Part shown: positions 7,442 through 14,790 of the stretch, piece after piece
Position numbering within the stretch: the stretch's first letter is position 1
How the letters are laid out: every line of letters begins with the position of its first letter
Assembly: GCA_020048915.1 (NCBI GenBank)
Contig: JAIFLU010000163.1
Span: 1-46,337, forward strand
From: Bacteroidota bacterium
GTDB lineage: Bacteria > Bacteroidota > Bacteroidia > Bacteroidales > JAAUTT01
Reading direction: 5' to 3'
Length of the DNA stretch: 46,337 bases
Made by a program: the position numbers and the translations under genes
The notes under the pieces: generated by a model
Databases searched by the model: none
Seen by the model: only the letters and a program-made list of their open reading frames with translations
Told to the model about the DNA's origin: nothing

Positions 7442-7987
7442 ATGGATACCGCAACAAAAAACCTCGAAAACGACCATCTTCATATTCTTCGGCTTATCGA
7501 CGTAATGGAGCATATGGTACAAAGCTCCTCACCAGAGGTAAAACACCTGGAGATGGCAGTAAGTCTCATTAAAAATTTTGCAGATGGGTTTCACCATGCA
7601 AAGGAAGAAAATCTCTTATTCCCGCTTATGGTTAAAAAAGGGTATTCCACCGAGCAGGGGCCTGTTGCCGTTATGCTTAGCGACCATGAGCAGGGACGTA
7701 AATTTGTGAGGGGAATGGCAACAGCTATCTTGGGCTTTAAAAACGGCGAAACAGCTTCTTTATCATTGGTTTTTGAAAACATGAAAGGATATATCAGTTT
7801 ACTGCGCAGCCATATTCATAAGGAAAATAATATCCTGTTCCGTATGGCCGACTCCGTATTTAATGAACAGGATCACCAGTTACTTTTGGAGCAATTCAGG
7901 AAAATTGAAAACAGTAATATTTGCGGAGGCGTTTTGTTGGATTGTGTAAATCAGATTGATTCTCTTGCAGCAGAATATAAGGTATAA
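7442..7987 (+). CDS. Hemerythrin-domain protein
   Basis: 181 aa, one hemerythrin-like bundle. The ligand pattern is visible: His12/14 (NDHLH), His51-His52 with Glu56 (HHAKEE), His82 (SDHEQG), and His124/His126 with Glu128 (SHIHKEN). The C-terminal tail has two Cys (CGGVLLDC) not typical of the bundle. Members bind O2, NO or iron through a di-iron centre. Lying 2 bases after RIC and 39 before NO reductase, it is probably an auxiliary NO- or iron-handling protein; the specific activity cannot be read from the sequence. Confidence 0.9.
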   Translation: MDTATKNLENDHLHILRLIDVMEHMVQSSSPEVKHLEMAVSLIKNFADGFHHAKEENLLFPLMVKKGYSTEQGPVAVMLSDHEQGRKFVRGMATAILGFKNGETASLSLVFENMKGYISLLRSHIHKENNILFRMADSVFNEQDHQLLLEQFRKIENSNICGGVLLDCVNQIDSLAAEYKV

Positions 7988-8026
7988 CTTCTCTACATTT
8001 TATTATAACTAACTTAAAAATCGATT

Positions 8027-10267
8027 ATGACGACAAAAAAACTATGGTTTGGCTTTATGGCCGTAATGACAATTTCTTTTGCTGTACTCATATATTATGG
8101 CAGGGAAATATACCGTCAGGCTCCCCCTATTCCTGAAAAGGTTATAACTGCCGATGGAAAAGTGCTTTTTACCGGACAGGATATAAAAGATGGTCAGAAT
8201 GTTTGGCAATCACTTGGCGGCCAGGAAATGGGAACGGTTTGGGGGCACGGAGCTTATCAGGCTCCCGATTGGAGTGCCGACTGGCTGCATAAAGAGGCTG
8301 TTTTTATGCTCAATCGGCTAGCACTACAAACAGATAACTTACCTTATGATAAGCTGACTGATGAGCGTAAAGCTGCGTTAAAGATTACACTACAGAAAGA
8401 GCTGCGTAAAAATCAGTATAACCAGGAATCTAAAACACTCACCGTTTCTAATATCAGAGCGGAAGCCATTGCTGATAACAGCAATTATTACAGTGGATTA
8501 TTTACAAACAATCCCGCTCTCGCCAATTTGCGCGATGCATATAGTATTCCGGAAAATTCGTTAAAAGATCCGGAGCGTGTTCGGGTAATGAACGCCTTCT
8601 TTTTTTGGATTTCCTGGGCTTGTGTTACTGAAAGGCCAGGTCAGGCAATCACTTATACCAATAACTGGCCTTCGGAGGAACTGGTAGGTAATCACCCCAC
8701 AGGAGCACTTTTGCTATGGACAGGATTTAGTGTGATGATGCTTTTGGCGGGGATAGGACTAATGGTTTGGTATTATGCCCGTAAACGCGAAGAGCCTTCA
8801 GATCCGGTTCCAAATAAATTTCCGTTATTGAATGAGAAGCACACTCCGTCGCAAAAAGCAACGGTAAAATACTTTTGGGTTGTTACTGCACTTTTAATGG
8901 TGCAGGTAATTATGGGCGTGATAACTGCTCACTATGGTGTTGAAGGGCAGGCGTTTTATGGAATTCCGCTTTCCGATTGGCTTCCTTATTCTATTTCCCG
9001 AACCTGGCATATTCAAATTGCTATTTTCTGGATTGCAACTTCCTGGTTGGCAACCGGTTTATATTATGCTCCTGCAATTTCGGGCGTTGAACCTAAGTTT
9101 CAACGGTTAGGGGTTAATTTTTTGTTTGTCGCTTTGTTGATAATTGTTGTGGGATCTTTAGCCGGTCAGTGGTTTGGAGTAATGCAAAAATTGGGTTATA
9201 TACAGAACTTTTGGTTTGGGCATCAAGGATACGAGTATGTCGATCTGGGGCGTTTCTGGCAGATATTTTTATTTGTTGGATTGTTTATTTGGCTTTTTTT
9301 AATGGGAAGGGCTATTTGGCCTGCTCTTAAGCAAAAATCGGACAACAGAAACTTATTGATATTATTCCTTATTTCTACCATAGCCATAGCCTCTTTTTAT
9401 GGAGCAGGATTAATGTGGGGACGACAAACTAACCTTGCAGTGGCCGAATACTGGCGTTGGTGGGTTGTTCATCTTTGGGTCGAAGGCTTTTTTGAAGTGT
9501 TTGCAGCCGTGGTTATTGCTTTCCTATTTGTAAGGATGCAAATAGTAAAAGCAACCACAGCAACTACAGCAGTTTTATTCTCGACCATTGTGTTTCTTGC
9601 GGGTGGAATTCTTGGAACTTTTCATCATTTATATTTTACAGGAACCCCCACGGCGGTAATGGCACTTGGGGCAACATTCAGCGCCCTGGAAGTAGTTCCA
9701 CTGGTATTGTTGGGTTTCGAGGCTTACGACAATTTAAAATTGAGTCGAAGCATGGAATGGATAAAGGCGTATAAATGGCCTATCTATTGTTTTATTTCGG
9801 TAGCATTCTGGAACCTTGTAGGTGCAGGTATTTTTGGTTTTCTTATTAATCCTCCTATTGCACTTTATTACATGCAAGGACTTAATACAACCCCAGTACA
9901 TGGACATACAGCCCTGTTTGGCGTTTACGGAATGTTGGGAATTGGCCTAATGCTATTTGTGCTGCGCGATATGAATAAACTGGATGTGTGGAAAGAAAAG
10001 TGGATTCGTTTTGCATTTTGGAGTATTAACATTGGTTTGGCAGCCATGGTATTTATAAGTGTTTTACCAATTGGTCTTGCTCAAACAGTAGCCAGTGTGC
10101 AGGATGGACTCTGGTATGCCCGTTCGGCCGAATTTATGCAGCAACCTTATCTGGTAACATTTAAATGGTTGAGGGTAATAGGAGATACTATATTTGCAGC
10201 AGGCACAGTTTCCCTCACCTGGTTTATTTTTGGTTTAAAAGGAGGTTGGAGTATAGAGAAGAAGTAA
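8027..10267 (+). CDS. norB: Quinol-dependent nitric oxide reductase (qNOR)
   Basis: 746 aa, the length of single-subunit qNOR, with the N-terminal cytochrome-c-like extracytoplasmic extension lacking heme (GQNVWQSLGGQEMGTVWGHG, about 56-75) fused to a 12-helix heme-copper oxidase-like core. Predicted ligands follow the family: His328 and His627 for low-spin heme b, His625 for heme b3, and His482, His533 and His534 with Glu486 for the non-heme iron (HLWVE and TFHHLYFTGTPTA). It reduces 2 NO to N2O using menaquinol in the membrane. It is the last gene of the operon, followed by a strong terminator. I see no norC, as expected for the quinol type, and no nitrite or nitrous oxide reductase nearby. 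NO detoxification is therefore a likelier role than complete denitrification. Confidence 0.96.
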   Translation: MTTKKLWFGFMAVMTISFAVLIYYGREIYRQAPPIPEKVITADGKVLFTGQDIKDGQNVWQSLGGQEMGTVWGHGAYQAPDWSADWLHKEAVFMLNRLALQTDNLPYDKLTDERKAALKITLQKELRKNQYNQESKTLTVSNIRAEAIADNSNYYSGLFTNNPALANLRDAYSIPENSLKDPERVRVMNAFFFWISWACVTERPGQAITYTNNWPSEELVGNHPTGALLLWTGFSVMMLLAGIGLMVWYYARKREEPSDPVPNKFPLLNEKHTPSQKATVKYFWVVTALLMVQVIMGVITAHYGVEGQAFYGIPLSDWLPYSISRTWHIQIAIFWIATSWLATGLYYAPAISGVEPKFQRLGVNFLFVALLIIVVGSLAGQWFGVMQKLGYIQNFWFGHQGYEYVDLGRFWQIFLFVGLFIWLFLMGRAIWPALKQKSDNRNLLILFLISTIAIASFYGAGLMWGRQTNLAVAEYWRWWVVHLWVEGFFEVFAAVVIAFLFVRMQIVKATTATTAVLFSTIVFLAGGILGTFHHLYFTGTPTAVMALGATFSALEVVPLVLLGFEAYDNLKLSRSMEWIKAYKWPIYCFISVAFWNLVGAGIFGFLINPPIALYYMQGLNTTPVHGHTALFGVYGMLGIGLMLFVLRDMNKLDVWKEKWIRFAFWSINIGLAAMVFISVLPIGLAQTVASVQDGLWYARSAEFMQQPYLVTFKWLRVIGDTIFAAGTVSLTWFIFGLKGGWSIEKK

Positions 10268-10291
10268 TAGTTACGTATTTACTGCTTAATC

Positions 10292-10336
10292 AAATGCGTT
10301 TTGAAGGTATGATCTTTCAAAACGCATTTTTTTTTC
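10292..10336 (+). terminator. Terminator of the ric-hemerythrin-norB operon
   Basis: A perfect 14-bp stem, AAATGCGTTTTGAA (10292-10305) with TTCAAAACGCATTT (10316-10329), has a 10-base loop and runs into nine T residues (10327-10335). Confidence 0.93.
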
Positions 10337-10439
10337 TTAGCGTAGAAAATATATGGGGAATTAGAACAGCTTGACTATGATTATTAATGAGATATATGAT
10401 GAATTGCAGATAATCCGTATGATATATGGGATTTAATAA

Positions 10440-10515
10440 AATAAAAAAAGGCCGTGTCATCACGACCAGGCCTTTTACTAACCAACAAATCCAAATTGAT
10501 TATTACTTGAATTTA
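10440..10515 (-). ncRNA. Candidate small RNA of about 75 nt on the minus strand
   Basis: In the 600-base gap after norB, the minus strand has a -7 box TATTTTTG (10521-10528) and a weaker -33 ATTG (TTG at 10551-10553, spacing 22, slightly long). This is followed about 60 bases later by a terminator: AAAAGGCC/GGCCTTTT stem (10446-10453 with 10469-10476) with a small inner stem and a seven-T run in the minus direction. No ORF of note lies between. The forward direction has only four T after the stem and norB already has its own terminator, so a short minus-strand transcript is the best explanation. No known RNA family was recognised. Confidence 0.42.
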
Positions 10516-10536
10516 GACAACAAAAATAAAGAAATT

Positions 10537-10893
10537 GAATTGATATTTCCCAATAAAATTTCATTTTTTTTACAAAAAATAATATATATCATATAATGTA
10601 CTCAATACAAAGGTGTTCTTTTATTTAGAATTTACTTATTATTCAATTTTATAGCGGAATTTAGCTAGTATTTTATTATTGCATCAAATGGATTCAATAG
10701 CGTGTTGATGAATTTTGGCACAGATTTTGAAATATGTTTAATACATCGGGTTTAAGTATCTGTAAATGTATTCAATACGTATTCTTTTTGTGCGGATTAA
10801 TCCAATTTTTTCCGTTAGCTTTCTCAAAATTGTTGGGTAATATTCCCAACATAATAAAAGGTAATCTTGGTTTATACTTCTAAACTTTTTATT
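10537..10893. other. AT-rich intergenic region upstream of tonB
   Basis: No ORF can be supported here. It contains the possible upstream element of the small RNA promoter, a TTGGCAC-N5-TTGAA sequence at 10715-10731 (perfect -24 half of a sigma-54 promoter, but GA instead of GC at -12), and a short palindrome at 10831-10851. No convincing TTTG/TAnnTTTG pair was found for tonB. Confidence 0.5.
10831..10851 (+). promoter_or_regulatory. Palindrome TGTTGGG-N7-CCCAACA before tonB
   Basis: Perfect 7-bp arms (10831-10837 and 10845-10851) with loop TAATATT, ending 42 bases before the tonB start. It may be an operator or a leader hairpin. No T-run follows, so it is not a terminator. Confidence 0.5.
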
Positions 10894-11691
10894 ATGAACG
10901 CATTCAATCAATTACCCGCATTCGACAAAGCTCTTCATCTTGATGAAGTTATTTTTGCAGGTCGAAATCAGGCATACGGAGCTTTTTATCTTCGGAAAAA
11001 GTACAATAAGCACATGATAATTGCCTTTTTAATCACTTTTGCTTTAGTTGGTGCAATAAGCATCCCCATGTTAATTAATAGTCAAAACCCGGTCCCAGTT
11101 TTAAAAGAAGTAGTCTTTAATCCTTTACCTCCCGAAAAGATTGATAAGAATTTATTTACTCCTCCCCCTCCTCCCGAAAAGTTAAAAGTAAGCGAAGCAC
11201 TGATGAAACAAGCTATATTTGGCCCACCAATAGTGGTCGAAAAAGTGAAGGAACATACTGAAGTCAATCTCCTATTAACTACGATACCTCCGGTAAATCC
11301 GATTCAAAATCCAACTACTGAATATATCGATACCAGTTCAGGTCCAGAAATAATTGATATAGACAAACCATTTATTAAAGTTGAAGTTGAGGCAACCTTT
11401 AAGGGAGGGACGTTAAACGATTTTCGGAAATGGGTGGCAAAAAAACTTATATTTCCCGAAAATGCTTCTCAAATGGATATTTCTGGCAAGGTAACCATTC
11501 AATTTGTAGTGAACACGAAAGGTAAAATTGAAGATATTAAAATAATAAAGGGCGTAGATCCGCTACTAGACCAAGAAGCAGCAAGGGTGATAGCAAGTTC
11601 GCCCAGGTGGGAGCCTGCAAAACAACAGGGAGTTGATGTGAAGCAGCTATTTGTAATCCCAATAGCTTTTCAACTTAAGAAAAATCAATAA
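10894..11691 (+). CDS. tonB: Energy transducer TonB
   Basis: 265 aa from the ATG at 10894; the frame extends to a TTG at 10867, but the ATG start gives the usual N-terminus. A cytoplasmic stretch with FAGRNQAYGAFYLRKKY (21-37), typical of Bacteroidota TonB, precedes one transmembrane segment (about 41-61). A proline-rich periplasmic linker follows, and the C-terminal TonB domain covers about 170-265 (VTIQFVVNTKGKI, VIKGVDPLLDQEAARVI, RWEPAKQQG). It couples the proton-motive force to outer-membrane TonB-dependent transporters. No exbB or exbD genes are adjacent, so it is an isolated copy. A terminator follows. Confidence 0.93.
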   Translation: MNAFNQLPAFDKALHLDEVIFAGRNQAYGAFYLRKKYNKHMIIAFLITFALVGAISIPMLINSQNPVPVLKEVVFNPLPPEKIDKNLFTPPPPPEKLKVSEALMKQAIFGPPIVVEKVKEHTEVNLLLTTIPPVNPIQNPTTEYIDTSSGPEIIDIDKPFIKVEVEATFKGGTLNDFRKWVAKKLIFPENASQMDISGKVTIQFVVNTKGKIEDIKIIKGVDPLLDQEAARVIASSPRWEPAKQQGVDVKQLFVIPIAFQLKKNQ

Positions 11692-11715
11692 ATGTTTTAG
11701 AATCATAAAAACAGG

Positions 11716-11742
11716 AGAGAGGCAATTAGCCTCTCTTTTTTT
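11716..11742 (+). terminator. Terminator after tonB
   Basis: AGAGAGGC (11716-11723) pairs with GCCTCTCT (11729-11736) and is followed by a seven-base T-run. It touches the stop codon of the convergent ricT gene. Confidence 0.9.
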
Positions 11743-12745
11743 ATGAAGGAATTTCGACTAATTCTGTCACTTTAATTCCTCTTTTGTTAAGATTGATAAT
11801 TTCCTTTACCCTTTCTAATGGTATTTCGATGGGAGTATCTACGGCCGATTTTGTTTTAAATGAATACCATACCGTTTTATGTAAAATATCTACTTTGTAA
11901 GGATAGGCGATTCCTTTTTTGGTCTCCAGCTCTAAAAGCTCTTTAGGGAAATCGGCTTCCGATTCTATGTAGGTTGCTAGTTCGTATGTGAGACAGCATT
12001 TAAGTTTTCCACATTGTCCCATATATTTCTCCATGCTCGACGATAGGTGTTGTGCCTGAATAGCCCTCGAAGTAACAGAAGGTAATTGGTTTCTCCAGGT
12101 AGAGCAGCATAGCTCTTTTCCGCAGGACCCGATTCCTCCTATTTTGGCTGCTTCCTGGCGTGCACCAATTTGACGCATTTCAATCTTTGTAGCTATTTTA
12201 ACTGCCAATACTTTAATCATTTCCCTAAAATCGACCCTACCATCGGCGATATAATAAAATGTAGCCTTTTTCTTATCCCCCTGAAATTCCACATCACTTA
12301 TTTTCATCTCCAGATTAAGCTCTATGGCAAGTTCGCGCGAAAGAACCAGCGCTTTTTTTTCGAATTCTTTCCCTTCATTATAAATCCTTAGATCGTTTTC
12401 ATTTGCTTTTCTGTAAATAATATTTAACGATTCGGGCTCAATTCCCTTTGTTTTGCGCTTAAATTGTTTTAAGGCTAAATTTCCTTTCAGGGAAACAATT
12501 CCAATATCAAACCCTCCTTGAACTTGAACAGCAACAATGTCGGAGTATAATAAATTCAATTGATTAATATTTCGGTAAAAATCCTTTCGGTTGTTTTTAA
12601 ACCGAACTTCTACAATGTTTGTTTCGATGATATCCTGAATGTCGTCTAGCCAGTCGTAGGATGATTTTCCTCCAAGGAATCCCGAGGAAATGTTTATTTT
12701 ATTAGGGGAATCTATTTTGTGGTTTGCGCAGTTTGTGCAGCTCAT
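11741..12745 (-). CDS. ricT: RicT/YaaT-like PSP1-domain protein
   Basis: 334 aa. The core is a PSP1 domain. The cysteine motifs CGKELCC (208, 213, 214) and CGKLKCC (245, 250, 251) are the Fe-S ligands known in the B. subtilis RicT (YaaT) family, which works with RicA/RicF in RNA processing and phosphorelay control. An additional CTNC at residues 3-6 may be a further metal site. In Bacteroidota this gene is common, but the RicA/RicF partners are usually absent, and none lies here. It is transcribed toward tonB; the 285 bases upstream are shared with the divergent 71-aa gene. Confidence 0.85.
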   Translation of the reverse strand: MSCTNCANHKIDSPNKINISSGFLGGKSSYDWLDDIQDIIETNIVEVRFKNNRKDFYRNINQLNLLYSDIVAVQVQGGFDIGIVSLKGNLALKQFKRKTKGIEPESLNIIYRKANENDLRIYNEGKEFEKKALVLSRELAIELNLEMKISDVEFQGDKKKATFYYIADGRVDFREMIKVLAVKIATKIEMRQIGARQEAAKIGGIGSCGKELCCSTWRNQLPSVTSRAIQAQHLSSSMEKYMGQCGKLKCCLTYELATYIESEADFPKELLELETKKGIAYPYKVDILHKTVWYSFKTKSAVDTPIEIPLERVKEIINLNKRGIKVTELVEIPS

Positions 12746-12964
12746 CTTTTTATAATTATAGGTTTATGTAGTATTGCCGACTGCTTATTATGATTCTATA
12801 GTGAATTAATCGGTTCGTTGAGAACAATTAAAAGTGCAACAATGTTTGGATAATATTGAAATCTTTAGATTAATCCAGTTATAATAGGAATACTATACCG
12901 GGGATACTTATTCAAGTACAAAATTATTATTGGTTACATTTATTATATTTATTCTAATTTTCGA

Positions 12965-12994
12965 TTTGATATTAAAAAGTAATTCTTAACTTTG
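12965..12994 (+). promoter_or_regulatory. Strong Bacteroidota promoter for the 71-aa gene
   Basis: TTTG at 12965-12968, 18 bases, then TAACTTTG at 12987-12994. Both boxes match the consensus exactly and the spacer is one base under the usual 19-21. The predicted start near 13000 leaves a 30-base leader. Confidence 0.8.
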
Positions 12995-13029
12995 CGCCCT
13001 TAAAAATTAAATTAAAATAGTCTGGTAAA

Positions 13030-13245
13030 ATGCGAATAATTGAAAATGCAACTGTGGTTAGCCGTAGTTTTGGTGAAAAAAATGTGTATGTTGTTGTTAA
13101 CGAAAACACAGGGAAAAAAGTAAGACTTAACGATCTCAAAGGTTTTGAACTTGAGCTTGGTGCAGAAGGTACTATCGAATATCTTAAAGGTGATGTTAAT
13201 CATATTATTAGTTTTGCTCCTGCTTTGGTTGAAGAATTTGCTTAA
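13030..13245 (+). CDS. Small 71-aa protein of unknown function
   Basis: I do not recognise this protein. It is soluble, with no signal peptide or membrane segment and no Cys. It starts MRIIENATVV and reads as mainly short beta-strands (VYVVVNE, KKVRLNDL, ELELGAEGTIEYL), compatible with a small SH3-like or OB-like barrel. It is a genuine gene by context: a consensus promoter 35 bases upstream, a clean ATG, and a terminator 26 bases after the stop, so it forms its own transcription unit. Nothing here indicates a binding partner. Confidence 0.8.
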   Translation: MRIIENATVVSRSFGEKNVYVVVNENTGKKVRLNDLKGFELELGAEGTIEYLKGDVNHIISFAPALVEEFA

Positions 13246-13270
13246 ACTTTTGTTTCCTTTAGAATATTTT

Positions 13271-13298
13271 AAAAGCACCTGATTTGGGTGCTTTTTTT
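13271..13298 (+). terminator. Terminator of the 71-aa gene
   Basis: AAAAGCACC (13271-13279) pairs with GGTGCTTTT (13287-13295), with seven T residues at 13292-13298. Confidence 0.92.
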
Positions 13299-13476
13299 GT
13301 TTAGTAGTGGTTTGTTTATTGAAATTTTTGAAAATGAAAGTTTTAATAACCGGGAAAGCTTGAGCTGAGAATGCGGCCTTGTTGTAAATTTATGGTAGGT
13401 TTTTTTTTATCCAACTACTAAAATAGTCCCCTGAAATTCCAATTGCTCCATTTATTTCTGTTTCTTAATTAAATGT

Positions 13477-13514
13477 AAAGCCCTGTTGGAAAGTATATCC
13501 AACAGGGCTTTTTT
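13477..13514 (+). terminator. Terminator without an obvious gene in front
   Basis: A perfect 14-bp stem, AAAGCCCTGTTGGA (13477-13490) with TCCAACAGGGCTTT (13498-13511), is followed by a six-base T-run. The 180 bases before it hold no ORF beyond a 9-codon MKVLITGKA peptide, and another terminator already closes the 71-aa gene. It may end an unrecognised short RNA, or serve as a backup or as a stop for the convergent GIY-YIG gene. Confidence 0.85.
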
Positions 13515-13582
13515 GTAATATTCTTAATAGTGTAATTTTAGCAAGAGTCATAAGGATTATTGCACTCCGCCAAATTACTTTA

Positions 13583-13891
13583 TCAAATTTCTAAACGAAA
13601 ATTTTCAGGTTTGTAATATTCGTGGTTTGTGAGTTTTAATTTGGAAAAAAACCTAAAGTCGCTAATAAAAAGTTTTTCATAATATTCAGCCTCATGATCC
13701 GGATATGTAAAAACCGGTTTTATTTCAGGAGCTTTTCCAACTTTAGATAAATTATCAATCCATTTAAACTTTTCAGGATTTGCCTGAGCTTCATAAAGGT
13801 GTTGATCGAGTTTTTTCTGTAGGTCATCTTTAGTTGTTTTACCAATATACCTTACTTGATCGTTTTCCAGTAGAACATAAATTGTTGTCAT
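13583..13891 (-). CDS. Small GIY-YIG-like protein
   Basis: 102 aa from the ATG at 13891. The frame stays open to 14056, but the extra N-terminus is low-complexity and the GIY-YIG core begins immediately at this ATG. The core is MTTIYVLLENDQVRYIGKTT, in which IYVLL corresponds to the GIY strand and RYIGKT to the YIG strand. Downstream are LDQHL and HEAEYYEKLFI, the latter containing the Glu region of the family. GIY-YIG domains cleave DNA, but short stand-alone versions like this are mostly uncharacterised. No mobile element surrounds it. Confidence 0.72.
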   Translation of the reverse strand: MTTIYVLLENDQVRYIGKTTKDDLQKKLDQHLYEAQANPEKFKWIDNLSKVGKAPEIKPVFTYPDHEAEYYEKLFISDFRFFSKLKLTNHEYYKPENFRLEI

Positions 13892-13995
13892 AGCTCTCAG
13901 GTTTAATTTCGATATAAAAGTAATAATGGAATTTAATAAGAAAAGTATTTGTTGATGGATGGTGAAAAAATAAGTGTCAAATGACCATTTATTTT

Positions 13996-14068
13996 GATTT
14001 GCAAAAATTGTCGAATATACAATGTTTAAAAGGCTTGTATTTACTTGTGGCGACAATTATTTGCAATC
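13996..14068. repeat. Imperfect 18-bp inverted repeat upstream of the GIY-YIG gene
   Basis: GATTTGCAAAAATTGTCG (13996-14013) is nearly the reverse complement of CGACAATTATTTGCAATC (14051-14068); the two differ by small one-base shifts around the A-run. The 37 bases between contain no feature I recognise. Confidence 0.45.
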
Positions 14069-14628
14069 TAACAACCCCGTAATTGTTGAAAAGTTTTTAG
14101 TTTAATAATAGGAATTATTTTTTTGAATCTTTTGGAAGTTAATGTATTGTGCAGGTAATGAATTAAATGTATGATTTACACTTTTTTAGCGTCATGCAAT
14201 TAAATCCATAAATGGATTGAAATAGAAAGTGTCTATAAACCAGATGAAAACATTTTAATCTCAAATAAAATTGCTGTTGTTTGAGCCCCCAAGCTATTAT
14301 TTATTGTATGAAGAAGTCTCGATGTGAAAAGTATTTTTAAATTATTGTAGTTTTTCCCTTTTAATTCATTCTATTAAAAATATTGGAAATCGGTTGCTAA
14401 GGAAAATCTGATTTTTGGATAATTTAAGTATAACATTTTAAAACCCTGTTTAATTTTCTTAGTTTCTCTAACTTTTATTTTACTTGAATTCATATAAGTT
14501 TTTCTTTACTCTCAGTTCTTAGTAAACACTTAATTGAATATTTTGAACTCGTTAATTTATAAGAAGGGTCAGATAATATTTTATAAACTGAAATTGAAGT
14601 TTTCTACTCCCTCCCCAAAATCCGATTA

Positions 14629-14669
14629 TTTATAATGTGTTAAGAATAAAAATCTTGACACATTATAAA
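14629..14669. repeat. 17-bp hairpin/palindrome upstream of the FAS1 lipoprotein
   Basis: TTTATAATGTGTTAAGA (14629-14645) pairs with TCTTGACACATTATAAA (14653-14669) at every position except one T-G wobble, with loop ATAAAAA. It lies 121 bases before the lipoprotein start. No T-run follows, so it is a large operator-like palindrome or leader structure, not a terminator. Confidence 0.65.
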
Positions 14670-14790
14670 ATCAAATAAGTATTCAATAAATTAAATTGTT
14701 TAAACAAATATTATTAAAGAATGAACAATATATATTCAGGAGTGTTTAATATTGCATAAACAAAAATTAAACAAAATAAAACCTAAAACG

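Larger units (their letters stand above)
13892..14790. other. Long AT-rich intergenic region
   Basis: About 900 bases between a leftward GIY-YIG gene and the rightward FAS1 lipoprotein. I find no supportable ORF or RNA gene. It contains an imperfect inverted repeat (13996-14068) and a long perfect hairpin (14629-14669), described separately. The composition is very AT-rich, and the rest shows nothing recognisable. Confidence 0.6.

Noticed and set aside
13892-14056. N-terminal extension of the GIY-YIG protein
   Set aside because: The GIY-YIG core begins right at the ATG at 13891; the extension lacks coding character and overlaps an inverted repeat.
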